From contig JAIXPW010000149.1 of NCBI GenBank assembly GCA_027485995.1, positions 1 to 37,334 on the forward strand: a DNA stretch of 37,334 nt, in the 5' to 3' direction. Below the pieces are notes generated by a model, which was given only the letters and a program-made list of their open reading frames with translations, had not been told where the DNA came from and made no database searches. The stretch is from Verrucomicrobiaceae bacterium (GTDB lineage: Bacteria > Verrucomicrobiota > Verrucomicrobiia > Verrucomicrobiales > Akkermansiaceae). Every line of letters begins with the position of its first letter. Position 1 is the first letter of the stretch. The position numbers and the translations under genes are program-made. Shown here piece by piece: positions 9,211-18,627 of this stretch.

Positions 9211-11100
9211 ATGTCTGCCAAAACCACTCAACCGGTGACCCGGGTTGTCCTCGGGATTGTCGCCCTGATCCTCATCGTCGTCTTCGGCAACCTGCTGGTC
9301 TCCTCGCTCGGCATCGGCCATCGCGGTGTCGATTTCACCGAGAACAAGGTCTACACCCTGTCGGATGGCACCAAGTCGATCCTCAAGGAGCTCCAGGCTC
9401 CGGTCGTGATCCGCTACTACGCCTCCCGTAGTCTTCCTTACATCCGGGAGGATGTGAAACTCCATATGCGGCACGTCGATGACATGCTGAAGGAATACAC
9501 CAACCTCGCCGACGGGAAGGTCCGCGTGAAGAACCTCGATCCGCAGCCCGACACCGACGCCGAGGACTCCGCCAATCTCGACGGCATCCAGCGAGTCAAC
9601 GAGTCCAACCTGTACTTCGGACTCGCCGTCTCCTGCCTCGACAAGACAACCACGATTCCCTTCCTCGATCCCCGCGACGAGACGATGCTTGAGTATCATC
9701 TTTCGAAAGCGGTTGCTGAGGTCAGCGCCACCCGCAAGCCGGTGGTGGGCGTGATGTCCGCCTTCGATCTGGAAGGTGCGCCTGCCATGATGCCGGGCCA
9801 GCCGCCGACTCCCGGCTGGGTCATTTACCAGCAGCTCAAGCAGAGCTACGAGATCCGCAACCTGACGATGACCCCGGAGAAGATCGACCCGAAGGAAATC
9901 AAGGTCCTGCTGCTCTTCCATCCCGCCGGCATCACCCCCGCCGCCGAGTTCGCGGTTGACCAGTATGTTCTCCAGGGCGGCACGGTCATCGCCTGTCTCG
10001 ATCCCTACTCCGTCGCCGCGCAAATGGTCGGCGGTGGCAATCCGATGATGGGTGGCGGCGGTGTGGCCCCGACCTCCACGCTTCCCACCCTGTTGAAGAA
10101 CTGGGGCGTTTCCTTCGAATCCAGCCAGGTCGTTGCAGACGGTTCTTACGCCACCGTGATGCAGGGCAACCGCAAGGCTGCTGCCGTCCTGACCCTTACC
10201 AAGGATGCGATGCCTCAGAAGGAGGACGTCATAACCCGCGCTCTCGACAGCGTCACCTTGTTCCTTCCCGGTGCCTTCACCAAGACAGGCGGAGCGGGTG
10301 TCTCGGCCAACACCCTGATCAAGACTTCGGAGAACGCCGGACTCGTCGACCCAATGAGGGCCTCGCAGCTCGATCCCTCGATCGCGACGACGATGAAGCG
10401 CGAAGGCCATGCCTTTGATCTGGTGCTTTCCCTCAGCGGCAATTTCAAGTCCGCCTTCCCGGATGGAAAGCCCACTGAGCCGAAGCCCGAAGGCGACGCT
10501 GCCAAGCCCGAGGAAAAGAAGCCGGATTCCCTCAAGGAGGCCACCGCTCCTGGCAATGTTTTCCTGATTGGGGACGTCGATGCCTTCTACGATCGCTTCG
10601 CCTATTCCGTGCAGAACTTCGGCGGCATGCAGATGGTCTCGCCCATCAATGGCAACTCCTCGCTGTTGATGAACGTCATCGACCAGGCGGCTGGATCGCA
10701 ATACCTGATCGGCGCCCGCAGCCGTTCGGCCACGCGTCGTCCCTTCAAGGTCATCCAGGAAATGGAGGACAATTTCGACAAGAAGGTCGGTGCCGAAATC
10801 GCCAAGTATCGTGAGGATGAAAAGGCTGCCATCGAGAAGCTCCAAGCCCTCCAGGCGGAGAAGAGCAAGCTCAACGACCCGATCGCATCGCCCGAACAGG
10901 AAGCGACCATCAAGAGCGTCCAGAAACAACAGCGTGACGCGAGCAAGAAGGTTCGCGACATGGAGAAGGGACTGCAAAGTCAGAAGGATGCACTGACCGG
11001 CCGCATCACGCTGCTGAACGTGGCTGGCATGCCGTTCCTGGTCATCCTCTTCGCCATCGGGTTGTTCATCGTTCGCAGCACCAAGACACGCGCCCGCTGA
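9211..11100 (+). CDS. GldG-like ABC-associated membrane protein
   Basis: The 629-residue protein has one N-terminal helix (about 12-32), a large extracytoplasmic region, and a C-terminal helix (about 604-622) followed by a basic tail. The start of the soluble region, FTENKVYTLSDGTKSILKEL, is the hallmark of the GldG/'ABC-type uncharacterised transport system' family. A Gly/Met-rich loop (GGGNPMMGGGG) lies near residue 275-285. Residues 425-450 are a Pro/Glu/Lys-rich linker, and residues 515-600 form a long charged helix likely to be coiled coil. The family's role is unclear outside Bacteroidota gliding machinery. It sits in the operon with the ATPase and permease, with 33-bp gaps on both sides, and its leader (ACTTTTTTCCAAGCC) lacks a Shine-Dalgarno. 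Confidence 0.85.
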   Translation: MSAKTTQPVTRVVLGIVALILIVVFGNLLVSSLGIGHRGVDFTENKVYTLSDGTKSILKELQAPVVIRYYASRSLPYIREDVKLHMRHVDDMLKEYTNLADGKVRVKNLDPQPDTDAEDSANLDGIQRVNESNLYFGLAVSCLDKTTTIPFLDPRDETMLEYHLSKAVAEVSATRKPVVGVMSAFDLEGAPAMMPGQPPTPGWVIYQQLKQSYEIRNLTMTPEKIDPKEIKVLLLFHPAGITPAAEFAVDQYVLQGGTVIACLDPYSVAAQMVGGGNPMMGGGGVAPTSTLPTLLKNWGVSFESSQVVADGSYATVMQGNRKAAAVLTLTKDAMPQKEDVITRALDSVTLFLPGAFTKTGGAGVSANTLIKTSENAGLVDPMRASQLDPSIATTMKREGHAFDLVLSLSGNFKSAFPDGKPTEPKPEGDAAKPEEKKPDSLKEATAPGNVFLIGDVDAFYDRFAYSVQNFGGMQMVSPINGNSSLLMNVIDQAAGSQYLIGARSRSATRRPFKVIQEMEDNFDKKVGAEIAKYREDEKAAIEKLQALQAEKSKLNDPIASPEQEATIKSVQKQQRDASKKVRDMEKGLQSQKDALTGRITLLNVAGMPFLVILFAIGLFIVRSTKTRAR

Positions 11101-11133
11101 ACCCCACTTCCCCAACTTCAAACTTCCAACGCC

Positions 11134-12471
11134 ATGTCCAAACGTCAGGTCATCATCCTCTGGATCGCCGCCATCGTCCTTGTCGGACTTTTTGCCCTTG
11201 TGAAGGTCAATCAGACCCACGAGGTCAAGAGCAATACTGCCCGGTCCGCCGGTCAGACTTTGCTGGAAAGCTTCCCGGCAAACGATGTCGCGAAAGTCAC
11301 CATCACCTCCGCCGATGGCACCGTCACCCTTGTCCGCAACGAGAAGAAGGAGTGGGCCGTCCAGGAACGTGACGGCTACCCTTCCAAAACTTCGAACGTG
11401 GTCGCGTTGATCCGCACCGTCGCCGAGCTCAAGGTCGTCGAAGGTGTGGAGGCGGGCCCGTCCTTTGCCCCGCGCTTCGGCATGGACGAAGCCTCGTCCG
11501 TCGCCAAGGACCGCGGCTACACGCTCGCTTTCGCGGATGCTTCGGGCAAGGAGCTCGCCAAGATCTCGCTCGGGAAATCCTTTGGCGGAAAAGGCGATGA
11601 GGAAGCCGATCCGATGGCGGGTTCAGGTGGCGGCGCGACCGGTCGCTTCGTGCGCAATCATGCGGACGAAACCGGCATTTACCGGACCAGCGAGCTGTTC
11701 GGCAACCTGGTCGGAAAGCCCACTGAATGGATCTCCCAGGAGTTCACGAACGTCGAGAAGCCGAAGTCGATCTCGATCACCCAGCCCGGTAAGGACGAGC
11801 TGGCCTGGAAGCTCACCCGGGCGGACGAGAACGCCAATTTCGTGCTGGAAGGCGCACCCGGAGAAGGCCTCGACGAGCCCTCCACCACGGCCCTGAAGAG
11901 CGTCTTTTCCTTTGGACGCTTCGAGGACGTCGTGACGGCCGCCGAACTCGCCAAGCGCGATCAGCCGGACAAGAAACAGAAGGTGGTCATCGAGACCGTC
12001 GAGGGCTTCAAATACAACTTCACCCTCACCCCCGCGAAGCCAGCGGAAGGGAAAGCACCGTCGGCCGAAGGGGCACCTGCCGCGACCGACAATTACTTTG
12101 TGACCGTCGAGGTTTCGGCTGATCTGGCCAAGGAGCGCAAGAAGGAGGCCGATGAGAAGCCCGAGGACGCCAAGTCCAAGGATGAGGCCTTTGCTTCCCG
12201 GCTCAAGGCCCTGCAGCAGCAGCTTGAAACCGAGCAGGCTCTGAAGGGACGAACCTACGAGGTCGCGAAGTCCACTGTGGAGCCCCTGCTCAAGGACAAG
12301 GCCGCGCTTCTCAAGAAGGCCGAAGCTCCCGCTGCTTCGGGCGGCCCACAAGGCGGACCCCAGGGAATGCCTCCCGGCATGGGACTGCCCGGCATGCAGG
12401 GTGGTCCACGCCGTGCGCCGGTGGAAGCGGTGACGCCGCCGATCTCGGTGCCTGGTCCTGACGACAAGTGA
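11134..12471 (+). CDS. DUF4340 membrane-anchored protein
   Basis: The 445-residue protein has one N-terminal helix (about 6-24, IILWIAAIVLVGLFALVKV) and an extracytoplasmic region with repeated beta-rich modules: an initial 'VAKVTITSADGTVTLVRNE' segment and a later KPKSISITQPGKDELAWKLT segment. This repeated pattern is what I know as DUF4340, a family that regularly follows gldG-like genes. From about residue 330 the protein turns into a charged Lys/Glu helix and then a Gly/Pro/Met-rich tail (PQGMPPGMGLPGMQGG) that is probably disordered. The function is unknown. It ends the ABC operon, with a terminator just downstream. Confidence 0.8.
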   Translation: MSKRQVIILWIAAIVLVGLFALVKVNQTHEVKSNTARSAGQTLLESFPANDVAKVTITSADGTVTLVRNEKKEWAVQERDGYPSKTSNVVALIRTVAELKVVEGVEAGPSFAPRFGMDEASSVAKDRGYTLAFADASGKELAKISLGKSFGGKGDEEADPMAGSGGGATGRFVRNHADETGIYRTSELFGNLVGKPTEWISQEFTNVEKPKSISITQPGKDELAWKLTRADENANFVLEGAPGEGLDEPSTTALKSVFSFGRFEDVVTAAELAKRDQPDKKQKVVIETVEGFKYNFTLTPAKPAEGKAPSAEGAPAATDNYFVTVEVSADLAKERKKEADEKPEDAKSKDEAFASRLKALQQQLETEQALKGRTYEVAKSTVEPLLKDKAALLKKAEAPAASGGPQGGPQGMPPGMGLPGMQGGPRRAPVEAVTPPISVPGPDDK

Positions 12472-12493
12472 TCCGAACGATCCACCATCTCGG

Positions 12494-12527
12494 AACGGCG
12501 GTCCGCAAGGCCCGCCGTTTTTGTTTT
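12494..12527 (+). terminator. Rho-independent terminator of the Gld-like ABC operon
   Basis: An 8-bp stem (AACGGCGG at 12494-12501, CCGCCGTT at 12512-12519) with a 10-base loop is followed by TTTGTTTT. It lies 22 bp after the DUF4340 stop. The remaining gap up to 12682 holds nothing else I can identify. Confidence 0.85.
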
Positions 12528-12682
12528 GACCCTCTGAACGAGCCGCGGATTCCGGTCGAGCTGATCTGGCCGCGTTCCGGTTGAAGGGCTCATCCAATCA
12601 ATCTCCGTTGCAGGGCTTGGAATGGGTGGCTTTTTCAGTGGAATGGTTTAGCTAATAACAGTCTCTTAGCGAACCGGCCTTC

Positions 12683-15600
12683 ATGCCTCATCTCCAACAG
12701 CGTTTTCAGTGCCTTCTGGCCCTTGCTGCGGCGCTCGTTCTGGTCCTTTGTGGCGGGACGAATGCGCGGGCGGCGGCTTCGTTTGCGGCAACTGGAAATC
12801 TCGTAACAGCACGGCAGTTTGCGTCGGCCACGCTGCTGGGAGATGGTCGGGTGCTGACGGTCGGAGGCGCGGGGATTTTCGGTGACCTTGCGACGGCGGA
12901 GCTGTTTGATTCCTCGACCGGCGTCTGGTCGGCCACTGGGTCGATGGCGAGGGCCAGGAAATCGTTCACGGCGACCCTGCTTCCCGGCGGCAAGGTGCTG
13001 GTGGTCGGAGGAACGAGTGGAACCACGACAATTGCCACGGCAGAGATTTATGATCCTGTGGCTGGAACCTGGAAGGCGGCGGGCTCGCTGGCCGTCGCCC
13101 GCAGTTTCCACACCGCGACCCTGCTGCCGAACGGTCGGGTCTTGGTCGCAGGGGGCAGCGGAACCAACGGGGCTTCCCTGGCCAGTGTCGAGCTCTACGA
13201 TCCGGCGACGGGGCTGTGGACCGCGACTGCTCCCATGGCTGGGGCCCGCAGCAAGCAGGCGGCCGCGCTTCTGCCGGATGGACGCTTGCTCGTCTCCGGC
13301 GGGCTCGCAGGGGGCGTCGCCCTGGCAAGCTCCGAGCTCTATGATCCGGTCGGCGGGCGGTGGACCGCGACTGGGAGTCTTCTGGTGGCCCGCTCCAGCC
13401 ACACGGCCACTCTATTGCCGAACGGCAGGGTGCTCGCGGTCGCGGGTGCTTTGAAATCCCCGGTGGCGACAGCGGAACTCTATGACCCGGCGACGGGAAA
13501 GTGGCAGGCAACCGGAAGTCTCGCCGTGGCGAGGATCGACCACACCGCGAGCCTCCTCCCGAACGGCAGGCTGCTGGTCTCCGGAGGGAACAACGGCACG
13601 GCGGACCAGGTCCGGGCGGAGCTGTATGATTCCGCCACTGGCACCTGGAGTGTTCCGGCTTCAATGATCGGGGCCAGGCGCGGCCACAACGCCGTGTTGC
13701 TGGCCAGCGGCAAGCTGCTGGTGTCGGCTGGAGGTCAGCTCAGCCTCAAGCTCAGGACGGCCGAAATTTTCGATCTCCAAAGTGCTTCCGCCAGCGCCGC
13801 CGGGTCGTTGGGGGTCGCGAGAGTGGAGCACTCGATGACCCTTCTTCCGGACGGAAAGGTGATGGCTGCAGGTGGACATGGGCAGGGTGGGGGACTTCTG
13901 GCCGGAATGGAGGTTTTCAATTCCAGCAGCAACACCTGGGTTGCAGCCGGTCAGTTGCAGCAGGCCCGGCGTTTTCATGCAGCGACCTTGATCGGTGATG
14001 GGCGGGTTCTGATTTCAGGGGGGAGAAACGCCTCGGGTCAACCGCTGGCAAGCGTGGAGCTGATCGATCCATCCACCGCAAGTAGCCAGTTGGTCCGGCC
14101 CCTTTCGGTCGCCCGCGATTCCCATGTCTCGACCTTGCTGGCGGACGGCAGGGTGCTCGTGACCGGCGGCTCGATCACCGGCGGTGGACCAACCGCCGTG
14201 ACGGAGATTTTCGATCCCGCCACCGGGCTGTGGTCCACGACGGGGCCGATGCTCCGGGCGCGCCGGGATCATTCCGCCGTCCTCCTGCCGAGCGGCAGTG
14301 TGCTCGTCGCGGGCGGAACGGGTAGCAGCGGGGTCCTCAATCATGTGGAACTTTACGACCCGAAGACCGGCAAATGGACGGCCACAGGGACGATGGTGGC
14401 CGCCCGCCAGAGCCACACCGCCTCGCTTTTGCCGAGTGGTCAGGTGCTGGTCGCGGCCGGCATCGGGGTGAATGCACTGGCGACTTGCGAGCTGTTCGAT
14501 CCCAAGACCGCGCGATGGACCCTCACCGGATCGCTCACGCTCGGCCGCTACCTTCATTCGGCGACGGTGCTGCCGAATGGCCGGGTCCTGGTCGCGGCCG
14601 GCATCTCGGGTGGCGGGCCGACGGGGAGCCTGGAGGTTTTTGAGCCGGCCACGGGGAAATGGGCTGGAGCCGGAGCGGTTTCCCCACGCGTGAATCCTGG
14701 TGCGTCGATCCAACCCAATGGCCGAGTCTTGATCGCTGGGGGCTACCTGGGAGCCAATGTTTCAGGCACGTCCGAGCAGTTCGATGCCGGGCCATCGGAG
14801 GGGGCCAAGCCTGTCATCACGGCCGCCTACTTCGACGCCACCCGCAGGCTGGTGGTGGAGGGCCGCGGCTGGCCGGTCAATTCCGGGGCGTCTGGCGGCA
14901 ATGGCGTCCAGGACTCGGCGACGGGCACCCCGGTGCTGCAACTCAGAAGGCTGGGCAACGGTCAGACGACCTGGCTTCCCTGCGTGATCGATGGAGCAGC
15001 GGGCAACCGTCTGGTCACGGCTCCGATCGAAGTCTTTTCCGATTTCGCCCTCGTCACGGTTTCCGTCAACGGAGCGCCAAGTACGGCGTTCATCGTATCC
15101 CAGAGGTTGGCAAGCATCGTGGCACCAACTGTCGGCGATGTCACCAGCACGGGGGCGACGCTGGGAGGCAGGGTGGCGGGCATCAGCTCCGGCGGCAACA
15201 TCAGCCAGGGCGTGCTGCTTTCCCGGGCCTTGGAAAACCCTGATCCTGTGTTCGGCGGGCTGGGCGTGCAGGTGCTGACCTCGACCGAGCCGTTGGGCCA
15301 GTTCAGCGTGCGGGCCTCGGGGCTCTCTCCTTCGGTGGATTACTCGTTCAAGGCCTTTGTCACCAGCAGCACCGGCACCCGTTACACGGCGACGGGAACC
15401 TTCCGGACCCTGGTCGGCGTGCCTCTGGTTTCGACGGGACAGGCCAGGCAACTGCTCGGAACCTCCGCCGCGTTGGAAGGTTCTGTTAGAAGTGATGAGG
15501 GAGGGGAGATCACCGAGCGTGGCTTCGTGATCGCCCCGTTTTTGGTCAACCCCGCACCGAGGCTCGGTGGAAGTGGCGTCAGGGTGGTGACGTCGCCGCT

Positions 15601-17062
15601 CGGAACCGGCCCGATGGGGGCGGATCTAACAGAACTGGTGCCGGGAACCTCGTATGCCTTTGCCGCCTATGCCACCAACAGCCTTGGCACGGGCTATGGC
15701 GAAACCGTGAGTTTCGCCACGCTCAGCAATGATGCCGGCCTGCTTTCGCTCGGACCTGACGTGGAGGGCTTCCGACCCCGCTACACCTCCTCCACGCGGA
15801 GCTACAGGGTGTTGGTGCCGCACCAGAAGGCGGCGCTTGCTTTCGCTCCGAGAGGGGCTCAGCCGGCAAGCGTGATCGAGGTGAACGGGAATCCCGTTTC
15901 ATCAGGAACATCACTTTCCGTGCCGCTGAACGTGGGAAACACCCTCGTCAGCCTGCTGGTGACCGCGCCGGACGGCGTCACGAAGCAACGCTACGAGATC
16001 GTCGTCATTCGCCAGACGGCCACGATCGAGACCTTTTCCGCAGGCACTCCGATGGCCGAGGCCAGACAGGGACACACGTCCACCTTGCTGGCGGATGGCA
16101 GGGTTCTCGTCGCGGGAGGATTCAACGAGCGGAATGGCACTCGTCCGCTGACGCAGAACGAACTCTATGACCCCGCGTCGGGGCAATGGTCCGGCACGGG
16201 TGAACTTGTCGTTTCCCGGCAGGACCACACGGCCACCCTGTTGCCGGATGGCAGGGTGCTGGTGGTGGGCGGGACTGATTCGGTCAGGGCCAACACCCTC
16301 AACACTGCGGAGCTTTACGATCCCCTGACCGGTCAGTGGAGTGATGCCAACTCATGCTCGGAGAAGCGCAGCCGCCACACCGCCGTGCTGCTCAAGAATG
16401 GCCAGGTGCTGATCGCGGGAGGGTTTGGAGAAAGCGGCAGGTTGAAGAGCGCGGAGCTGTATGATCCCTCCACCGATTCCTGGTCGGTGACCGCGTCCCT
16501 GTCCTTTGCTCGATTGAATCACGCGGCGACGATCCTGAATGATGGGCGGGTGTTGGTGACCCGCGGCCACGATGGAACTTCCTTCCTCAACAGCTCGGAG
16601 CTTTATGATCCGGTCGCTGGCACCTGGTCGTTGACGGGCACCGCCCCCACCGCGCGCATCGATCACTGCGCCACGCTGCTGGCCGATGGCAGGGTGCTGG
16701 TGTCGGGCGGTCGATTGTTCTCGGGCCTGCCGCAGACGGCGGAGATCTTTGATCCGGCGAGCGGATTGTGGACTTCGACCGTGGCCCAGGTCCGCCCGCG
16801 CTATTTCCACACCGCCACGCTTCTGCCCGGCGGCAAGGTGCTGGTCGTGGGCGGTTATGGGAGCGCTGGCTACCTCGCAAACGCCGAGCTTTTTGATCCC
16901 TCAACCGGCGGATGGACTGCCACCGGCCCGCTTTCCACCGCCCGACAGGGCCACAGTTCCGTCTTGTTGGGCAACGGGCGGGTGCTGGTGCATGGAGGTT
17001 TCCTATACTCGCTGGGCACCCTTTCCAGCAGTGAACTCTATGAAATTCCGGTCGCTGAGTGA
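12683..17062 (+). CDS. Giant secreted Kelch-repeat protein, 21 blades in three sets of seven
   Basis: The 1459-residue protein starts with a signal peptide (hydrophobic 10-22, cleavage near Ala28-Ala32). Two Kelch-type regions follow, each blade carrying an LLPNGRVLVAGG-like strand and an ELYDPATGTW-like strand about 50 residues apart. I count 14 blades in residues 35-700 and 7 in residues 1115-1455, which fits three seven-bladed propellers. The linker between them has two fibronectin-III-like modules (about 811-915 and 916-1014) and a cadherin-like beta-sandwich module (about 1016-1112, starting NDAGLLSLGPDV). No transmembrane anchor, PEP-CTERM or other sorting tail is present; the last blade reaches the C-terminus. 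The role is unknown; adhesion or glycan binding would fit. Its 3' end overlaps aroD on the other strand by 25 bp. Confidence 0.9.
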   Translation: MPHLQQRFQCLLALAAALVLVLCGGTNARAAASFAATGNLVTARQFASATLLGDGRVLTVGGAGIFGDLATAELFDSSTGVWSATGSMARARKSFTATLLPGGKVLVVGGTSGTTTIATAEIYDPVAGTWKAAGSLAVARSFHTATLLPNGRVLVAGGSGTNGASLASVELYDPATGLWTATAPMAGARSKQAAALLPDGRLLVSGGLAGGVALASSELYDPVGGRWTATGSLLVARSSHTATLLPNGRVLAVAGALKSPVATAELYDPATGKWQATGSLAVARIDHTASLLPNGRLLVSGGNNGTADQVRAELYDSATGTWSVPASMIGARRGHNAVLLASGKLLVSAGGQLSLKLRTAEIFDLQSASASAAGSLGVARVEHSMTLLPDGKVMAAGGHGQGGGLLAGMEVFNSSSNTWVAAGQLQQARRFHAATLIGDGRVLISGGRNASGQPLASVELIDPSTASSQLVRPLSVARDSHVSTLLADGRVLVTGGSITGGGPTAVTEIFDPATGLWSTTGPMLRARRDHSAVLLPSGSVLVAGGTGSSGVLNHVELYDPKTGKWTATGTMVAARQSHTASLLPSGQVLVAAGIGVNALATCELFDPKTARWTLTGSLTLGRYLHSATVLPNGRVLVAAGISGGGPTGSLEVFEPATGKWAGAGAVSPRVNPGASIQPNGRVLIAGGYLGANVSGTSEQFDAGPSEGAKPVITAAYFDATRRLVVEGRGWPVNSGASGGNGVQDSATGTPVLQLRRLGNGQTTWLPCVIDGAAGNRLVTAPIEVFSDFALVTVSVNGAPSTAFIVSQRLASIVAPTVGDVTSTGATLGGRVAGISSGGNISQGVLLSRALENPDPVFGGLGVQVLTSTEPLGQFSVRASGLSPSVDYSFKAFVTSSTGTRYTATGTFRTLVGVPLVSTGQARQLLGTSAALEGSVRSDEGGEITERGFVIAPFLVNPAPRLGGSGVRVVTSPLGTGPMGADLTELVPGTSYAFAAYATNSLGTGYGETVSFATLSNDAGLLSLGPDVEGFRPRYTSSTRSYRVLVPHQKAALAFAPRGAQPASVIEVNGNPVSSGTSLSVPLNVGNTLVSLLVTAPDGVTKQRYEIVVIRQTATIETFSAGTPMAEARQGHTSTLLADGRVLVAGGFNERNGTRPLTQNELYDPASGQWSGTGELVVSRQDHTATLLPDGRVLVVGGTDSVRANTLNTAELYDPLTGQWSDANSCSEKRSRHTAVLLKNGQVLIAGGFGESGRLKSAELYDPSTDSWSVTASLSFARLNHAATILNDGRVLVTRGHDGTSFLNSSELYDPVAGTWSLTGTAPTARIDHCATLLADGRVLVSGGRLFSGLPQTAEIFDPASGLWTSTVAQVRPRYFHTATLLPGGKVLVVGGYGSAGYLANAELFDPSTGGWTATGPLSTARQGHSSVLLGNGRVLVHGGFLYSLGTLSSSELYEIPVAE

Positions 17063-17787
17063 TCCGGGACAGGCTCGACTGCGGCGATCGCGTCCTTGAG
17101 CCTGGCCGCACTCCACTGGCCAGGAGCTGTGGGCACATTTCCCAGGTATCCGTAGTTCAACACCGAGCCGTATTGGGCACAGAGCACCCGGGAAACCGGA
17201 GCGAGCGCGCCCATTCCCATCATGGCCACTGGCAGCCCGTGGTTGATCGACTGAAATTCGGCCAACGAGGCCAGATCCGATGGCTGCCGGATCCTCGCGG
17301 CCGCCTTGAATACAGCGGCCCCGGCCGCTCGGGCGATCTCGAGTTTTTGCTGCCAGACCTCCTGCGGTGGAGTGGCGGTGAAATCGTGAAACGACGCAAC
17401 AAGCGGGACTCCACGTGATTTCAAAACCGCCGCGATGGCCTGCATTTCCTCAAGACTGGCCACCTCAATGTCGATGGCCGCCGCATCGTCGATGGCCAGT
17501 TCGATCCACGACGATCGTTCGGCTGCGGTGCTGGAAATGACACCACCTTCCTCCTCGCGGCGGGCGGTGAAAAGGATCGGCACCTTGATCAAATGACTCC
17601 ATGAGGAGCGGTCCAGGGCATTTTCAGCCGCCAGAATGTCCAGACGGATCTCGACCACGTCACAATCTTCCAGAGCAGAAGCATCCGTAGTCTTACGCAG
17701 CACTTCTGAATCCCCGATGCTCCCGACGACGCGCGTTCGTCCGGACTCGAATCGCAACAGCCTCGAAACCATGTCGTAGCGATGCAC
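17038..17787 (-). CDS. aroD: Type I 3-dehydroquinate dehydratase
   Basis: The 249-residue enzyme would convert 3-dehydroquinate to 3-dehydroshikimate in the shikimate pathway by a Schiff-base mechanism. The type I signatures are all visible: EIRLDIL (46-52), FTARREEEGG (73-82), DIEVASL (106-112), the catalytic His134 in SFHDF, the Schiff-base Lys161 in VFKAAARI, and MGMGALAPVSR near the C-terminus followed by GSVLNYGYLG. Met6 (17772) is an alternative start. It stands alone on the minus strand, converging with the Kelch gene and diverging from the pilus-like cluster. Confidence 0.93.
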   Translation of the reverse strand: MHRYDMVSRLLRFESGRTRVVGSIGDSEVLRKTTDASALEDCDVVEIRLDILAAENALDRSSWSHLIKVPILFTARREEEGGVISSTAAERSSWIELAIDDAAAIDIEVASLEEMQAIAAVLKSRGVPLVASFHDFTATPPQEVWQQKLEIARAAGAAVFKAAARIRQPSDLASLAEFQSINHGLPVAMMGMGALAPVSRVLCAQYGSVLNYGYLGNVPTAPGQWSAARLKDAIAAVEPVPDHSATGIS

Positions 17788-17930
17788 GGATCGGGTTTTT
17801 CGTCAATCGCCATGGCTTCCTGCGGTGATCATCAATGTAAATACGACCGAGGATTTTTTGCGGTGACCACGAGGTTTTCTCTGGCCAACCTGAAAGGGTC
17901 TTCCCTAGTTGTTGGGGAAACCTGAAATGT
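17788..17930. promoter_or_regulatory. Divergent region upstream of the pilus-like operon
   Basis: These 143 bp separate aroD from the first gene of the Amuc_1102-1098-like block and should hold the operon promoter. An AT-rich patch (about 17832-17860) is present, and a short inverted repeat (TTCCC at 17902-17906, GGGAA about 8 bases later) lies just before the start codon. I could not define -35/-10 boxes. Confidence 0.35.
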
Positions 17931-18557
17931 ATGCGCACCTCGCTCAGTAAAACCTTCTCCATCGGTCTGGCCCTCGCCGCCCTCCTCACCTCCGCCTCTC
18001 TGAATGCCCAGCAGCAGAAGGCCACAATCGGCAAGATCGATTTCGATGCCCTGCCTTCGCCGCAGATGAATGTCGGCAAGGACAAAACCTTCAAGCCCAA
18101 GGATTGGCTGGAAGCGGAAGCTGAGATCACCATTCCTGCCGCCAACCCCGAGCAGAAGAAGATCGGCTTCATCGATCAGGTGACGGTCAAGTGGTATGTC
18201 GCGGTCAAGGGCGTCGAAGGCGCCAAGGGTCCGGTCAAGCTTTCCAAGGACATCACCCACATCAACGTGCCAGTGGATGAGGCCTTCTACTCCTCCGTTT
18301 ACATTTCCCCAAACCTCTTCAAGCGCCTGACCGGCAAGGACCGTGCCGGCAAGGATGCGCTCGAGGTCGTCGGGATCGAAGTTCTCGTCAACGGCGTCAA
18401 GGTCGGCGAAGGCACCTCCAAGATGAAGGAGGGCTGGTGGAATGCACCGAGCCTTTCCGACATGAGTTCCAGGTTCCCCCTCCTCAACAAGAACGAGACC
18501 CCGTTCAAGATGCTCTGGTGGGACCGCTACGCGGAAATCGCCGAGGACCGCCGCTGA
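17931..18557 (+). CDS. Amuc_1102-like exported protein, first gene of the pilus-like operon
   Basis: The 208-residue protein has a signal peptide (MRTSLSKTFSIGLALAALLT, cleavage after Ala26 in SLNA-QQQ), so it is exported. The mature part is beta-rich, with KIDFDALPSP, DWLEAEAEITIP, VTVKWYVAVK and a Trp-rich C-terminal part (EGWWNAPSL, MLWWDRYAEI). Its position immediately before a PilM-like gene, and the order of the following genes, match Amuc_1102 of Akkermansia muciniphila, which I recall has an immunoglobulin-like fold compared with archaeal pilus subunits. I did not compare sequences residue by residue for this gene, so the homology rests on context, size and secretion. It has no type IV prepilin cleavage site, so it is not an ordinary pilin. 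Confidence 0.75.
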   Translation: MRTSLSKTFSIGLALAALLTSASLNAQQQKATIGKIDFDALPSPQMNVGKDKTFKPKDWLEAEAEITIPAANPEQKKIGFIDQVTVKWYVAVKGVEGAKGPVKLSKDITHINVPVDEAFYSSVYISPNLFKRLTGKDRAGKDALEVVGIEVLVNGVKVGEGTSKMKEGWWNAPSLSDMSSRFPLLNKNETPFKMLWWDRYAEIAEDRR

Positions 18558-18627
18558 TCGCATTTCGGCTTTTTCCAAATCACCCGGCTGACTTTTCAGT
18601 CTCACCCTTCTCTCTCGCATTTTCATC

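Noticed and set aside
8422..11220. A 932-residue open frame on the minus strand across the permease and GldG-like genes
   Set aside because: It is antisense to two genes with clear family motifs, crosses the heptamer block, and its translation is a low-complexity mix of Gly, Asp, Glu, His and Leu with no domain signs, as expected from mirrored GC-rich codons.
17931..18557. The Amuc_1102-like protein as a type IV pilin
   Set aside because: It has an ordinary signal peptide with an AxA-like cleavage site, not the short Gly-Phe-Thr-type prepilin leader with a following hydrophobic stalk.
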